Of a stretch of DNA of 64,000 nucleotides, positions 1-12,300 are shown in pieces. The stretch spans positions 14,034,430 to 14,098,429 of the forward strand of contig CM026427.1 of the NCBI GenBank assembly GCA_014871385.1. The letters are read 5' to 3'. Every line of letters starts with the position of its first letter. Position 1 is the first letter of the stretch. The stretch is from Ceratodon purpureus. Lineage: Eukaryota > Streptophyta > Bryopsida > Pseudoditrichales > Ditrichaceae. A model generated the notes under the pieces. The model worked only from the letters and a program-made list of their open reading frames with translations. It ran no database searches and was not told where the DNA came from. Position numbers and translations under genes: made by a program.

Positions 1-380
1 ATAAATTCTTATCCATCTTTATATTCACGTGTTAACTATGCGGCCTACATTTAGAAAAAACATTCAATTTGAGTTAATTTTTAAAAACTAAATTGATTAA
101 ATTAAAATACATGTGCCACTTACAATTCAATTGAAAACTTTCAATTGGCTAAGTTCAATTCAAGTGAACTGCTCTCCTCCCTGCATGACATAAACACTTT
201 ACTCAACCAACATAAAATGATGACATGGCAATGACCAACTCCCAAATGAAAAATCAGTACTTCTCCAAATCCCAAGTTACAATAAAACTTTGATCACCAA
301 TTTGATTACTAATTTCAAGTAACTTACTAATTTATTACTAGTCATTGATCAAGTATCTACCCTAAAAACGAGGGCATAGT
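1..380. other. AT-rich intergenic, nothing recognised
   Basis: AT-rich sequence with short direct repeats of the type TTCAATTG/TTCAAGTG. I see no gene, RNA or transposon end here. Confidence 0.5.
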
Positions 381-530
381 TAAACCGGGAGTCCGTGTAT
401 ATAAAGCGGGGACACACTCTAGACTATTTGGAACCCTAATCCTTTGAGACTCTCCACCTCTCTAGGAGCTCTCTGCAAATCAGAGCAGCGGTCAAGTTAT
501 TTTGACTCAGAATATAGAAACAGGTGAGGT
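381..530 (+). promoter_or_regulatory. LTR-like TATA cassette, copy 1
   Basis: A run beginning TTAAACCGGGAGTCC is followed by a perfect TATATAAA (398-405), AGCGGGGA, then AACCCTAATCCTTTGAG, a CTCTCCACCTCTC tract and a GGTCAAG..TTTTGACT segment. The same order of blocks recurs twice at 42,790-43,090, so this is a dispersed repeat carrying a core promoter. It is probably the promoter/R part of an old LTR or TRIM-like element. The hairpin at 558-718 and the ORF at 1079 lie downstream in the same orientation, so a transcript started here could cover both. The LTR assignment is an inference, because no second LTR or primer-binding site was identified. Confidence 0.55.
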
Positions 531-557
531 AACCTCGGGAGTGAGTGGGGACTACCG

Positions 558-718
558 GTTTAAACCAGTGTTGGACTGTTATGGCATCTTTCTACAGTGA
601 AATCTTGGACAGTGGTTCATTCTAAATACCCGTTTGAGGTACACGGGTAATTAGAATGAACCACTGTCCAAGATTTCACTGTAGAAAGATGCCATAACAG
701 TCCAACACTGGTTTAAAC
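558..718. repeat. 161-bp near-perfect inverted repeat (hairpin)
   Basis: Bases 558-635 are the reverse complement of 641-718 with two mismatches (626/650 and 634/642) and a 5-base loop. The outer 68 bp pair perfectly. The arms begin GTTTAAACCAGTGTTGG. The structure is either a very young foldback/MITE or a transcribed hairpin that yields small RNAs. It lies about 155 bp downstream of the TATA box at 398. Arms this perfect are more like hairpin-siRNA or foldback DNA than a conserved miRNA precursor, which normally has bulges. Confidence 0.85.
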
Positions 719-1078
719 ACCAGCAACGAATGCCATGCGGACACACTTGGCTCACAACCGGAACACTTCTTCTGTTCAGGAGATGAGCAGGTTGTCAGTG
801 CTGTATATGGTAGAAATTTACTGAAGATTTTGGCGGAGAAGACTGTCGGGATGTCGGAGCATGGGCACAGTACTTACCATTATTCAAGTGTACTCGATCG
901 TCGGAGGTAGAGTGGTGAAGCCAGAGCTTGCAGCCTGGAGCGGAGAGACTCACATTATTACGGTTGCATGCACTTCTGGATCGGCTAGCGCGATAGATTG
1001 CTGATCCGATAGTCCTCTTTGTGCGTGAGTTAAATTACTTGCAAGCCTTGAGGAGAAATCTAGAGTGGGAGAGGCAAG

Positions 1079-1687
1079 ATGATGATGATGAGAGGACCTG
1101 CCCCAATGGGCTATGGTCCGGCTCATGTGAGAAGTCGCGTGGGGTATAATTCTAATGTTATTTGGGTAGTTCTTGCATCGATTCTCGGGGTGATGCTGCT
1201 CATGATGGCCATGCTATACAAGCGAACTATGGATATGTTTTACACCGTGAGTACCGGGACCGTGATGCACTGTACTCGGCAGACAATTGTGCGAGCGTCG
1301 TCGACATCTAGACTCTCGCTGACTGTGGTGGTGATGGCTGTGGCGTTTGGGTTTACCATGTTGCAGTGCTTCGGCGAATGGTACCATCGTGTGGGCGTCG
1401 GGGATCATCGCTACGGAGCTAGGTCAGGAGCAGCGAGGAATCAACAATATACTTACCTCTATTACACGCACCAGCGCCAGAGGGGGTTACCATCCACAAT
1501 GATCAGGGATTACCGTGGCCTCATGCTTCTCGTCTTGGTCGGAGTGTCTGTGCTCACGCTCGTGAATTCCGGGAGCACCCCACAGCAATATTCCCGTTCC
1601 TCTCGCTCTGTGCATGTTGAGTATCCCCTGGTCGTGTTTCTTTTGATTAGTGGCTTCCTGTCCGTGTTGTTGCTTTTGATACGGTAA
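1079..1687 (+). CDS. Predicted four-helix membrane protein, family unknown
   Basis: A 202-residue open frame starting at a run of four ATG codons. I do not recognise the family. Four hydrophobic stretches are visible at about residues 28-48, 77-98, 144-161 and 182-202, so an integral membrane protein with four spans is likely. The last span reaches the C-terminus. The loop between spans 2 and 3 is polar, with a YTYLYYTHQRQRGLPS segment. No intron is needed. GC content is above the flanks, which supports coding. The reverse-strand ORFs over it are shadows. Upstream lie the hairpin (558-718) and a TATA cassette (398), which may or may not be its promoter. Transcript evidence is lacking. Confidence 0.5.
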   Translation: MMMMRGPAPMGYGPAHVRSRVGYNSNVIWVVLASILGVMLLMMAMLYKRTMDMFYTVSTGTVMHCTRQTIVRASSTSRLSLTVVVMAVAFGFTMLQCFGEWYHRVGVGDHRYGARSGAARNQQYTYLYYTHQRQRGLPSTMIRDYRGLMLLVLVGVSVLTLVNSGSTPQQYSRSSRSVHVEYPLVVFLLISGFLSVLLLLIR

Positions 1688-4600
1688 ATACATGCCCTTT
1701 CGTGACTCTCCCTCAAGACCATCATTGACCGCTACTTGGGCCATGTCTTCGAGTATGTATATAATATCGTGCTTGGGGACGTGGATTTCATGTCATTAGC
1801 TGAAGGCTGCAGAAATTGCGTTACTATAGCTATTAGGTTGAATTATGTCCATGTACATATAGGAATCTCGAAGTTCTCTTTGTGTCCCTTCTCTGGATAT
1901 CCAACATCTGTTTAAGTTTGAGATACAAAGTTCACATGAGAAGGATATATTTGTTGAGCAATGCATAGTACGTAGCTAGCCAGCTGAAGTTTGTGTGGAC
2001 GGGTAAAATGTCAGCTCACGTCCACCTCCACGTGACCATACCTCCTTTCTGGAATCCTCAATTCATTTCGTTCTACAGCGCGACTTCTACAGTCTCTTCT
2101 ACCTGATTCAATGTCTCGACTATATGATAGAATATTCCGTGTTTGTCACTGGTAGACATCCCACACTTCGATGTTACATTTCATAGAAAATTATGCCTGA
2201 ATTTTTCACTCTCAAACCGTATACAGTGCAAGGCATGGCATACATATGCAGTGCTGTAATTGTATCTCTTGCCCATGGTGAAGGAAATGAGGAAACTTTG
2301 ATTTACCAATCATAATAATGGTGGTGTTTGAATGAGCGACGCCTGAAAAGATACTCTACGCAAATTATGTCATTCTTTTACTCAATGCTTCATTAACTCA
2401 ATATAATCGGCCACAACATGTAGTATAATCAAGCTCGGTACATGGCAGCACCACTAAAAAAGTACTTTAGATATCGCAAGTCGCTAAATCCTGCAAAAAG
2501 ACTAAATCCGCCTTTAAGATAGCTTGTTAACCGTCGCCCTTAAGATTGTAAATCTGCTAACCTGGCACCCGCAAACATTAGCAACTACATTATCATAACC
2601 ACCCAGACCATGAACAATTCACAATCGAATACGCACACCTTTCTCAAGCATTTGTTTACAAGAACGCAACCAGGATAAATGGAAATTATTCAGCTTCAGA
2701 GACCTCCTAGAAACCTTCAATTCTTTTTTGAATAGAGATGTACTTTTGATGTGCCAAGCTATTAACAGAATTTGTAAGAATCTTCAATAGAATGATATAC
2801 AAAAATGTAATCATGAATCTCGGGTGTTAAATTTTAGGTGTTATTACAAGTTTGAAGTTTCTATTCCGAAGTTGCTGAATTCGTCAATGAAATTTTCATA
2901 GATCTCAGCATTTCATCCAGAAGAGTTCAAAAATTTCTTAAAGATAAACTAGAACAGTCATTCTCCGTTTGCTTTGAAGTTCCAACTTCCAGAAAGGCCA
3001 TTCAGATAATTTGTCTTCTCATTAAAGGCTCACTTGATCATTTCATTAAGTTCAACAGAGGTTTGCGATTGATTGTTAAATACAATTAAAAAAGTTGCAA
3101 CCATTTCAATGGTTACTTTTTTATTATCGTGTTGTTTAGATTGGATGTACTTGTACTTGCTCATTCTCTCCTGTTTTGACGTTCTCTTATTTATACTCAT
3201 GTCTGTTTGATTGGTTTTCCAAAGTTGATGCATTGATGCGTTCAACCTTTCAGCCCTCAGTCCAGAGAAAGAACCATCTGCAGTAGGTTGGTGGCATAAC
3301 ATTGAAGAAGCTCTTACTCGAACCAACACGCAGACGCCCAAGCATTTTAGATTACTGAATAAGAATATCCGTATTGCTGCAGAGAGAGCATGAAAAACAA
3401 ACACGTTGACGTAACATACCAACCAGTGTTCTTACCCATCAGCACGGTGGCGATGAAATTTCGGGGTGTTACGCGCTTGCAACTTTGCATGATGTTTTAT
3501 GAGGAATCAATCCTAGGTAAAAAATTCCACTAGAGCAGGATGTGATGGTAATCATGCAGCCTGGTTTTCACCCAACTTCTGTAGCATATTGTGACTCATC
3601 ACAAGTTTCTCCTGTGCTGATTGTGGGAACAGCTTACATTGACAGTGCTCGAAGCCATTTGAGCAATTTCCTGCCATTTGACGCATGCCAAAACAGTAGC
3701 AATATCTGGACCCCCTGGACGTCAACAACTCATCAACAGCCCTCAACAGCCCTTCAACAGAATCCGATCGGTCCCGACTCACGACGTAGTACATCATATG
3801 GACCATCAATTTTGTTAATTCTGATGGCAGCTAGTAAATGTTCTCTAGGCCCCTTCACAATGTCTCTCAGACGAGGAATAAAAGTGACACAAAGTTAGAA
3901 TTTCTGCAGAAATCGGATTCTTCTTCCTCATTCCAGCCATGACAGGTCACGATCTTCACTGATCTTAACAGGAAGATATGCTTGAGGCTCCGCTTGTGGC
4001 AAAGCTTCAGGTTGACATTCACAGAGCTGCTGAGGCTCTCACGGACTTCTTGTTTGGGACTTCGCGCCATTGCTCAGCCGAAGCATCAAAAGTGCTTGAC
4101 ATGGACATGGTGCCTAAAATCCAGGCCTGCTGGCAATTTTTATCAATGAGTCAATGGGCATGTACTATCTTTCAGAGACGTGCAGTACCAACTGAGATTG
4201 TGCCAATCTTCTTGCAAGGGTATCAGCATGCACGTTTGCTTGTATGTGCAGTACAGCAATCAGATGTTGATACACACAAGTGGAGTTCAAAGAGTTACCA
4301 TCTGGCACCTCTTGAGAGTCCGTCGTCGTCTAAGCAATTATGTTATGGGCATTGCTTAGCTACCTAGTTTCTAGTGGTGCAGTTCTGCATTTGCTTCTTG
4401 GCAATATTACTATTGGTGAGTATGGACGTGCTTCAGTATATATCATACTCCATGCAGAAGTTTAAGCTGTGTTACTTCAACATTAATTAAATCAATCCAT
4501 ATCAAGTAGAAACTGGAGTATCGTAAATTCTCGTCAAAGTAAATCTCAAGAAATTAATTTATTACTATCGAAGCTCAGACGAGTTTCAAGATTAAACATG

Positions 4601-5026
4601 TTGATGAAGTTGTGCGCTTCTGCAACGTTTTAGATACATGTTCCCAAACTCCCATTAAATTCTGCAAATTCTGCAACAAGGGAATGGTACTTGGGGATCG
4701 AATACTATCCATAATAATGTAGGAAAAATAAGAAGAAATATTGAAATCAGTTGAAGATCCACCAATTTAAACGGCCAAGAACATACTCAATATTTGAAAA
4801 CATGTTAATCTCAATTACAGAAACTAATCATCGATTCAGAAAATTCCACTGTGTATATCAACATAGAACGTGGTGAGTATGACCAATGCCAGACGTCGAG
4901 TACAGAAAGAGTCCTTATCGAAGGATACCCCCAAAAATGAATCAGAGAGGATGCTCAGATTTACTGCAAGGTGATCCTGGAGGTTAGAAACAAGGCAAGG
5001 TGAGGTGAAGAGGGTGAATAAGAGGC
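1688..5026. other. Intergenic; GC-richer patch at 3440-4370 with unproven ORFs
   Basis: Mostly AT-rich DNA without recognisable genes. Bases 3440-4370 are more GC-rich and hold two plus-strand frames (3542-3898 and 3978-4367, 118 and 129 residues). They could be exons or remnants of one gene, but I recognise no motif and no convincing splice pair between them. Treat as a possible gene fragment only. Confidence 0.3.
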
Positions 5027-5206
5027 GTGCCTGCAGGTGGCCGTGGTATAATGATACAAAGCTGCTGCTGCGTTACGCTCATGCTGCCCAGCTTCTTGCA
5101 GCGAGGCCCGTATCCCCACTCGCTTCCATCGAGAGCTGTTGCGCAGAGCTCCTGCCCCTCTATATTCACGTTAAGATCGATCGGCAGTGACGACGCGGGA
5201 TCAATC

Positions 5207-5938
5207 ATGGACGCACGAAGTGCTCGCGTTGCTGTGTTGGTGTTGCTCGGAAGCGCCCTTGTTGGGTTATGTCTCCCCCATGATGTCTTGCCCCCGGTCA
5301 CAGGAAGGTACTCTCAGCCCAGCTTCAAGGCTCTCGACCCTTCCAGAGATGTTGAATCAGGGGATAGCAAAGCGGGATTTCATAATGTATCGCCCAGTTC
5401 AATTAGGTCAACAGCCCGTCGGAACTCAGACGGCAAGGTTTCGGTGCGAACGGTGGCTCTTAAGCATGTCGACGTTGGCGGAGGAGGTCCAGAAGATCCG
5501 GGAGAAGATGATCACCAGAAGCTGGAGTCGTTCGAAAGCGATGCTGATGTTGTAGCATCATGGAGGGAGAGTACTGACACAAGAGCAAGGATGTCGATGT
5601 CCGGTGACGGTGAAGCGGATATTGTTCACAGGATTGGGAAGAGGATGATGGTGATGCACCGATCCGAGCGCAGTTTGCGCACGTCGAAGCCCTACCCGTG
5701 CAGCTTGCCCGTCGGGACGTGCCAGGGATCATTAACGGTGGCTTGCTGTGGGAGTTCTTGTGCTGATGTTGCGACGAATCGCAACCATTGTGGGCGTTGT
5801 GGACACTTGTGCAAATCCGACAGAGCGTGCTGCAATGGAAAGTGCCGGCGCCTGGCTACGGACGAGCGCAACTGCGGACGATGTGGGTTGAGGTGCGCTC
5901 GCGGGACCAAATGCCTGTTTGGCCTCTGCGGGTACTGA
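5207..5938 (+). CDS. STIG1-like cysteine-rich secreted protein
   Basis: 243 residues, intronless. The first 22 or so residues form a typical signal peptide (MDARSARV followed by a VLVLLGSALVGLCL core). Residues about 25-165 are polar and low in cysteine. The C-terminal 75 residues carry the stigma-specific protein (STIG1) pattern: two repeats of Asn-x-Cys-Gly-x-Cys-Gly (NHCGRCG and NCGRCG) separated by CCNGKC, ending CLFGLCGY. STIG1 proteins are small secreted peptides known from pistil exudate and pollen-tube signalling; in a flowerless plant the role must differ and is unknown. I chose the ATG at 5207 because it gives the signal peptide; a longer frame opening at 5027 adds 60 residues that would spoil it. 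A TATAT lies at about 5160, quite close to this ATG. Confidence 0.85.
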   Translation: MDARSARVAVLVLLGSALVGLCLPHDVLPPVTGRYSQPSFKALDPSRDVESGDSKAGFHNVSPSSIRSTARRNSDGKVSVRTVALKHVDVGGGGPEDPGEDDHQKLESFESDADVVASWRESTDTRARMSMSGDGEADIVHRIGKRMMVMHRSERSLRTSKPYPCSLPVGTCQGSLTVACCGSSCADVATNRNHCGRCGHLCKSDRACCNGKCRRLATDERNCGRCGLRCARGTKCLFGLCGY

Positions 5939-7604
5939 ATAAGATTTTCATCACATATGAGTGAGTGATTAGCTACCTGCAGTGGTGATGAATTATGCTA
6001 GGAATTATACAGAAGTGGTTAGTGCCTGACCATCCTGTAATGTGTTGCCTATCTGTACTATCTGCTCTTGTAGCAAATAATTAGCAGGATGATTAGTCTT
6101 TCGAATGCTCAAGGGCCTTGTGGTTAGATACTGCCGCTAGTTCAATCAGTGAAGGTAAATTTCAAGTTAGTGATGATCTGAGTTGATCCCGCGTGTGTAC
6201 GTACGGGTGTGGCATTTCATTTAGACTTGCACACTGCTGTAATCACGGTACTACTTAAGCACGCCCATCGGGGGTTACTTCAACCTTTTGAAACTCTATT
6301 CAAGTTGCAATTTAGCCGGATTCTTGAAGGTTTCTGAGGAGAGATCTAGGTCGTCTCTCTTTTCTCTTCTGTTAATCAGTAAAAAATGATTTGTGGATCA
6401 ACTAGTATAATTTGCTATACCTGATTGCGAACTATCTTTGTTTCGTAGGATCTGATGATGATGAATCAATAGGTAAATTAGAGGAGTTCAAGTCTGACAT
6501 ACAGATTATAAGACTTTGCAGTAACTGAGCCTTTTGGCTGCATCAATTCCCCCTGTGATCATCGTCTTTGTCATTGTGAATACTCAGGTCTTATCTTTTC
6601 GGAGTCACATAACAAAGCATCTGTGCATGATCGATGATCGTCCAACCCAAAAGTGTACGATTCGTTGTTAAGTAACCTCTGTGCAGGGTTGGTCCTACAA
6701 TTACACTATACATTACAATTCACCAAGATGTGCCCTACAGATTATATCGCAATTAAACTGCAAACCAGGTCTAAATTAGTTTGGTTTCCTTATTTTGTTG
6801 CGTTCTTTTTCGCTTTCATTGAAACAACCCTGGGTACAGATTTCACAGCAAACAGGGTTGAATATGCTTAGCTCAGATTGGCGTTGAGAACATCCTACCA
6901 ACGTCGATATCGTGTAGGCATGAACTGTATACTCTAGTGCATAAAGCAAGATGTCATGTGACCGTGACATTTGACGCCATAGCTCCTACGACATGCGAGA
7001 TGCATAGAATTCGTTTATTCCTCTTCTACACGTACATCGATAAACTTATGCACGTTCTCTTAACATATGCGGACAGTCATCCCCGGGCGGTCATTCCTTC
7101 GATTACTTAGTGATGCATGGATTGGGGATATGTTTTAATAGATGATTATGTTAAAAATCAGTGTACCTTTTGGTGGAGTAGGTTCAATCACGTGTGAATG
7201 CCAAGAGATAGGTGCCTTGTGAGCTTACTGTGGAAAGATGTCGCTAACTTATACATGGGCCACACCAAAAACCCCAGCAACTCTAGTCACCAAAAACATC
7301 AGCCCTGTATAATCTCCGAAAATATTGGACTGGGTTTTCAATTGGTTGGAGCTACTGGAGTGGCTTGAAGGAGGGGTAACCTTGCAACCAACAGGTCCTG
7401 CCAATTGAAATCCCAATCCAACATTTCAGGTGATTATATAGAGTTGATGTTTGTGGCTCAGCCGCCTTGTGTAGCCATGGTATTAGTCATGGTTAATTCA
7501 AACGATTGACACTTGGACAATAAATTGTTTCACAATCTTCCCACTGCTTGTGAGTCTTCGGGTGTGTAAGGTAGGGAACCACCGTTGAGGATGTAGGTTG
7601 ATCA
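5939..7604. other. Intergenic, nothing recognised
   Basis: Downstream region of the STIG1-like gene. Short open frames such as 6653-6871 show no protein-like pattern. No RNA gene or transposon end is evident. Confidence 0.5.
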
Positions 7605-7608
7605 TTAA

Positions 7609-8103
7609 TCCCTAAATGTCCTCACTTATGTCCAGTTTAGGCAGTTTTGTAAAGATGCATTATAAAATGCAATTAATATGAATATTCATGACTTGATGTA
7701 TAAATAAAAGTCATACATGCTGAATTTTAAATTCTATCTATACGGTTATATCTATGACTGCTATCACCAATCTTTTTTTATAAATTTTGAAACATAAAAG
7801 AAAAAATTATCTTGTAATTCAATGACGAATAAGATATTGACAATAAGTGGACGAAATTTGTTGTGATGGGTTATAATGTAGTAAGTTTAGGTGTGGTGAT
7901 TTTTGGAGATTTTTTGGATGCTTGATTTTAATAGTTTTTTTCTTCAAGAACACTTTTAGACCAAAATCTTGAAGATTTTTGGTGAAACACTACATCACAA
8001 AATGAGGCATAGAAAAACACACCTCAAAAATTGCATGACGGATGAGAAAATATGTAAGAAATTTTTACATCAGGCCAAAAAGGCTTGCTTGGGCAGCTAG
8101 GGG
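7609..8103. mobile_element. TTAA-flanked short element, copy 1 (CCCTAAA family)
   Basis: The left end TCCCTAAATGTCC follows TTAA (7605-7608). The right end ...CAGCTAGGGG precedes TTAA (8104-8107). The interior is AT-rich with no ORF. The same terminal type recurs at 51,611, 52,576, 56,553, 58,562 and at the window end (63,995). This looks like a non-autonomous inverted-repeat element with TTAA target preference. Terminal identity here is imperfect, so the copy is old. Confidence 0.5.
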
Positions 8104-8409
8104 TTAAAGATTATATTAGTAAGAATCCGTTGAAGAATTTTGATTCTAACATATCCATTGTGGGTCATCTTGGTATTGATGGATATTTATCAAAGATGTC
8201 CATAAATAAATTGTAGAAATTGTTGTAAGATACTAAGATGATTCAAGTTGTGTAAAGTAAAATTCCATCGTACTGAAAATTCAAGGTGGCTTTTAGAGGA
8301 TAACTTGAATGCTAATTGCACCGTTTTGAGTATAGTAATACTGTCACGCAAAAATACCAGAGTAGAGTATACAGGGTAACATGTGAAACATAACCGTGGG
8401 GGAAAGCAC

Positions 8410-8918
8410 GGTAAAGTGGACCAGTCATTTGAAAAAGTGGCTAGAAAAGAATCAAAAACTATCTAAAAATCACTTCTAATGAAGTGGGGCCCTCTTTATG
8501 TTTAAGAGGTATTCTAAAATAGTCAATTCATATACTCATTAATTGGTTTAGGGTTCCAAAAGTACCGCAAGAATGTTTTTTGGGAGGGTCACTTCCACAG
8601 TACTTTTAGTAAGTTTTTTCCATCAAACATTGTTTTTTAAATTGAAAAAATATCCTCTAAAGACAATAGAGGGCTCCAAATGAAGAAATTAAGACTTTGA
8701 AAATGTACATTTTCATGATTTAGAACTAGAGGTCAAATTAAGTTTCAATGAAGATGTTTTTTTTATGAAGATGCCTCTTAGATACCTCATGGCACCTTAA
8801 AAAGTGACTAAAATGCTCAAAAACTACACCGAAACGCTCAAAATCAGATTTGAGCTTTGAAAAACAGCATAATCACTTCATAAATGATCACATGTGTCAC
8901 TTTGTGGTCCACTTTACC
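8410..8918. mobile_element. MITE-like element, GGTAAAGTGGACCA family, copy 1
   Basis: Perfect 14-bp terminal inverted repeats, GGTAAAGTGGACCA at 8410-8423 and its reverse complement at 8905-8918, enclose about 500 bp without an ORF. The interior is strongly similar to 57,640-58,318: shared blocks include AAAAAGTGGCTAGAAAAGAA, GAAGTGGGGCCCT and AAGAGGTATTCTAAAATAG. Two copies with matching ends and interior define a transposon family. No clear target duplication was identified. Confidence 0.7.
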
Positions 8919-10317
8919 TTGATTTTTTTAGTGATAAAAAAATCCGAGAAAATCTTATTAAATATATTTGAAAACCCTTGACCTCACCCTTGGGCTTTGG
9001 CTGTTGTTGTTTCATTTAGAGAGAAAGAGAAATTTTGGTCTTTGGAGGAGACCAATGTGAATTAAGTGTATGTTCATTCCACCCCTAATTCAATTTCCAA
9101 TTTTTTTTTTTTTTAATGGTTGTTTTTTGATCAATACTTTTGAAGTTGCGCAATGGACACCTTCACAAATAATTATTATATTAGTTTATTCATTCAAAAA
9201 CTAATTCAAAAACAAGAAAAAATTGGGAGATTCTAATGATAAAAGAAAGTTAATGTTAAATTGATTACAGTGATAGTTGGCTATTTTCAAATCATATGAG
9301 AAATTTTTAATAATTGTTATTCCGAAAACTTAAAAATCAATAAATAAACTTCATGGTAGTGTGAGTGAAGACTTAACTTTGCTAGATAGTGAAGAAGAAC
9401 TCACCTAGAAGTATCATTTTCTTTTATAAATATTTCTATTTCAATTTTTTTAAAGAAAGTTTGTCAGAATCCTTAGTGGTTAGAAGACTCACCCTCAACC
9501 AATATCAAGGTTGTTTCTAAATCAATATGTAAATTAGCCCACCTTTTTAACCAAATTAGTAAAATAAGCCAATTTAATTAATTGATTAGTAGTAAATTCC
9601 TTGGAAACATAATTCAAAGTCGCTTGCTTAACTCATGAATTATCCATTAAACTATGAAAAAACTTAAGATAATTATTATAGTGGCATTTATTATGTTGGA
9701 GGGTTCCAATTAAGTAAAGTGTCGTGCAACAGAGGTCAAAATGAAGGATAAAAGGAATTATAGAATTCAAAAAAGGAATCCTTTGATTGTGTTAATTTCT
9801 CTTTGTGCATTGCCTGCTAGTGTGTTGATTTTACTCTATGAGCTAGTGATTCCATGGTTCATGCAAATGGGTATTCCTACTTCACTTATTAGACAGATGG
9901 ACTGTAGTCTTAAAATGTTCATAATGTAGAAATTGTGTTCTACTACATTTAAAAAGATCCCCAAAAGATGTCCAATTTCATCCCAAAAAAAGACAGTGGA
10001 GATAGTCTCGGTAGCCGGTGTCTGTCCACATCATCAGTGTAATCAAAGACACATGCAATAGTCTTAAATCCTTAATCATGTACTACAGAAATTAGATTCT
10101 ACCAAGGCAATAGTCTTAAGTAATCAATCATGAGTTGAAGGAATTTGATTCTACCAATTACATTGTACCTATAAGTATTTAATTTATTCTTCTTTGACTA
10201 TCACCTTTCACTTCATCCAATGAATGACGTTCATTATGCAATTTAACTTCTCAAACTAAAGTCCACTAATTTCTCTCATAATGATTACAAGTGTAGCCTA
10301 ATTCTTTCAACATTACT
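8919..10317. other. AT-rich intergenic, nothing recognised
   Basis: Long A/T tracts and no convincing coding frame. The 62-codon frame at 9741-9929 has no supporting feature. Confidence 0.5.
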
Positions 10318-11170
10318 TTGCCCATCATGCTATCTACAAGGAATCTGGCATCTCACGACATGAGTTTGATCCTCTAGCATCTCACAATATGACTCTTCCC
10401 ATCCTGCTACCACCCATCCTGCTATCTACAAAGAATCAGGCATCTCACTACGTGACTTTGTCCATCCTACTATCTACAAAGAATTTGACATCTCACTACG
10501 TGCCTCTGCCCATCATGCTATCTACGACGACTTTGGCATCTTACGACATGACTCTTCCCATCCTACTACTACCCATCATGCTGTCTACAAAGAATTTGAC
10601 ATCTCACTACGTGCCTCTGCCCATCATGCTATCTACGACGACTTTGGCATCTTACGACATGACTCTTCCCATCCTACTACTACCCATCATGCTGTCTACA
10701 AAGAATCAGACATCTCACTACGTGGCTCTGACCATTCTGATATCTTTAAGGAATCAGACATCTCACTACGTGGCTCTGACCATTCTGATATCTTTAAGGA
10801 ATCAGGCATCTTACTACGTAGATTTGACCATTCTCATATCATCAAGGAATCAGGCATCTCAGTACATGACCTTGCGGCTCTGACCATTTTGATATCTTCA
10901 AGGAATCAGGCATCTCAGTACATGACCTTGCGGCTCTGACCATTTTGATATCTTCAAGGAATCATGCATCTCAGTACATGACTCTGCGGCTTTGACCATT
11001 ATGATATAATCAAAGAATCAGGCATCTTAGTACATGGCTCTGCGGCTTTGACCATTCTGATATCTTCAAGGAATCAGGCATCTCAGTACATGACTCTACG
11101 GCTCTGACCATTCTGATATCTTCAAGGAATCAGGCATCTCACTACATGACTCTGCCCATCATGCTATCTA
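10318..11170 (+). repeat. Minisatellite of 48- and 57-bp units
   Basis: Tandem units with the core GAATCAGGCATCTCACTACG and GACCATTCTGATATC. The period is 48 bp around 10,750-10,850 and about 57 bp after 10,850, where the extra bases are TGCGGCTCT-like. Because both periods are multiples of three, a 164-codon frame (10389-10883) stays open through part of the array. It is a by-product, with a repetitive leucine/serine-rich translation. Confidence 0.85.
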
Positions 11171-11270
11171 TGTGTATATACATATATACATCCTTATATA
11201 AAGCCAAAAATGTAGTTATCATGATTTTGGCTCAAGGAAAAAGACTATAAACTTCTTTAAACACACTCTA

Positions 11271-11360
11271 AAATACACATCTAAGGTATTTTAAATACAC
11301 ATCTAAGGTCTTTTAAATACACATCTAAGGTATTTTAAATACACATCTAAAACACACATC
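11271..11360 (+). repeat. 22-bp tandem repeat, four copies
   Basis: AAATACACATCTAAGGTATTTT repeats at 11271, 11293, 11315 and 11337 with one or two changes per unit. Confidence 0.85.
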
Positions 11361-12300
11361 TTAAGTTAAAAAAAGTAGGATCTTAAAAACAACTTTTGAG
11401 GCCTTTATTTTTCTATCATTCAACATTTAGAATTAGACAATGACAAGCTAAGTACTTTTGTGTTTTAGATTAGGGTTACAAAAAGATGCACACCCCTAAG
11501 TAGTCTACTATCTTTAATATATAAATATATTAATTTACAAATTAATACCAAAAAAAATTAATTCTTATTTCTTTATCATTAAAAATGTACTAGAGACAAC
11601 AACTAAAAATTCTTTGAAAAATACCAAAACATTCTTTTTGACATTGAATCTTAAATTTAAATTTTTAAACGTCCACTTTTCTAATTCTTGGCTTTGAGAA
11701 TTTGTAAATTGAGAGCTTAGAATTCTATTGTCTCTACATTAAAGTCTTAATAACAAGAGAAAATGTTGGACATAATATGAATGAATTTGAAAACATAGAA
11801 ATTAATTAAAAAAACATGTTTCTATCAATCATCAACAAATATCACAATATGAGCCTAAAAGGACAAGCAAGTATAGGAGAGCACAACCTTTCAGGTTGTT
11901 CAGACAATCATTCACAAGCTTGCGTACATAGACTTTATTCACATCGGTAAACATGAGGGAACAAAATGATTCTTCTTCAAAATGTAATAAGAAATAACGA
12001 TTATTTGGCTACATCATTGATCTTCAATTGGAAATACATCATCTAATAATGTTGCATACTCATCACCATTATTTCATCTACTCTCTTCAAATTACTCTCA
12101 AATAACATCTAAAATTCACTCTAAAATACACTTCTTTCACCTAAAATAAACTCACACGTTCACAATTGTAAAAAAAAATAAAAATAAAAATAAAAAATAA
12201 AAACCCAATAGAAAAGGACTAACATCTTTGAACACCATAACTCATACTCATATATCTCCTTAAAACCCATCATCTATTCTCATCACACGTAGGAAATCGA
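11361..12300. other. AT-rich intergenic, nothing recognised
   Basis: AT-rich spacer before the GC-rich upstream region of the BAH-PHD gene. No gene or RNA seen. Confidence 0.5.

Noticed and set aside
10389..10883. 164-codon open frame
   Set aside because: It lies within the 48/57-bp minisatellite. Periods divisible by three keep the frame open, and the translation is just the repeat.
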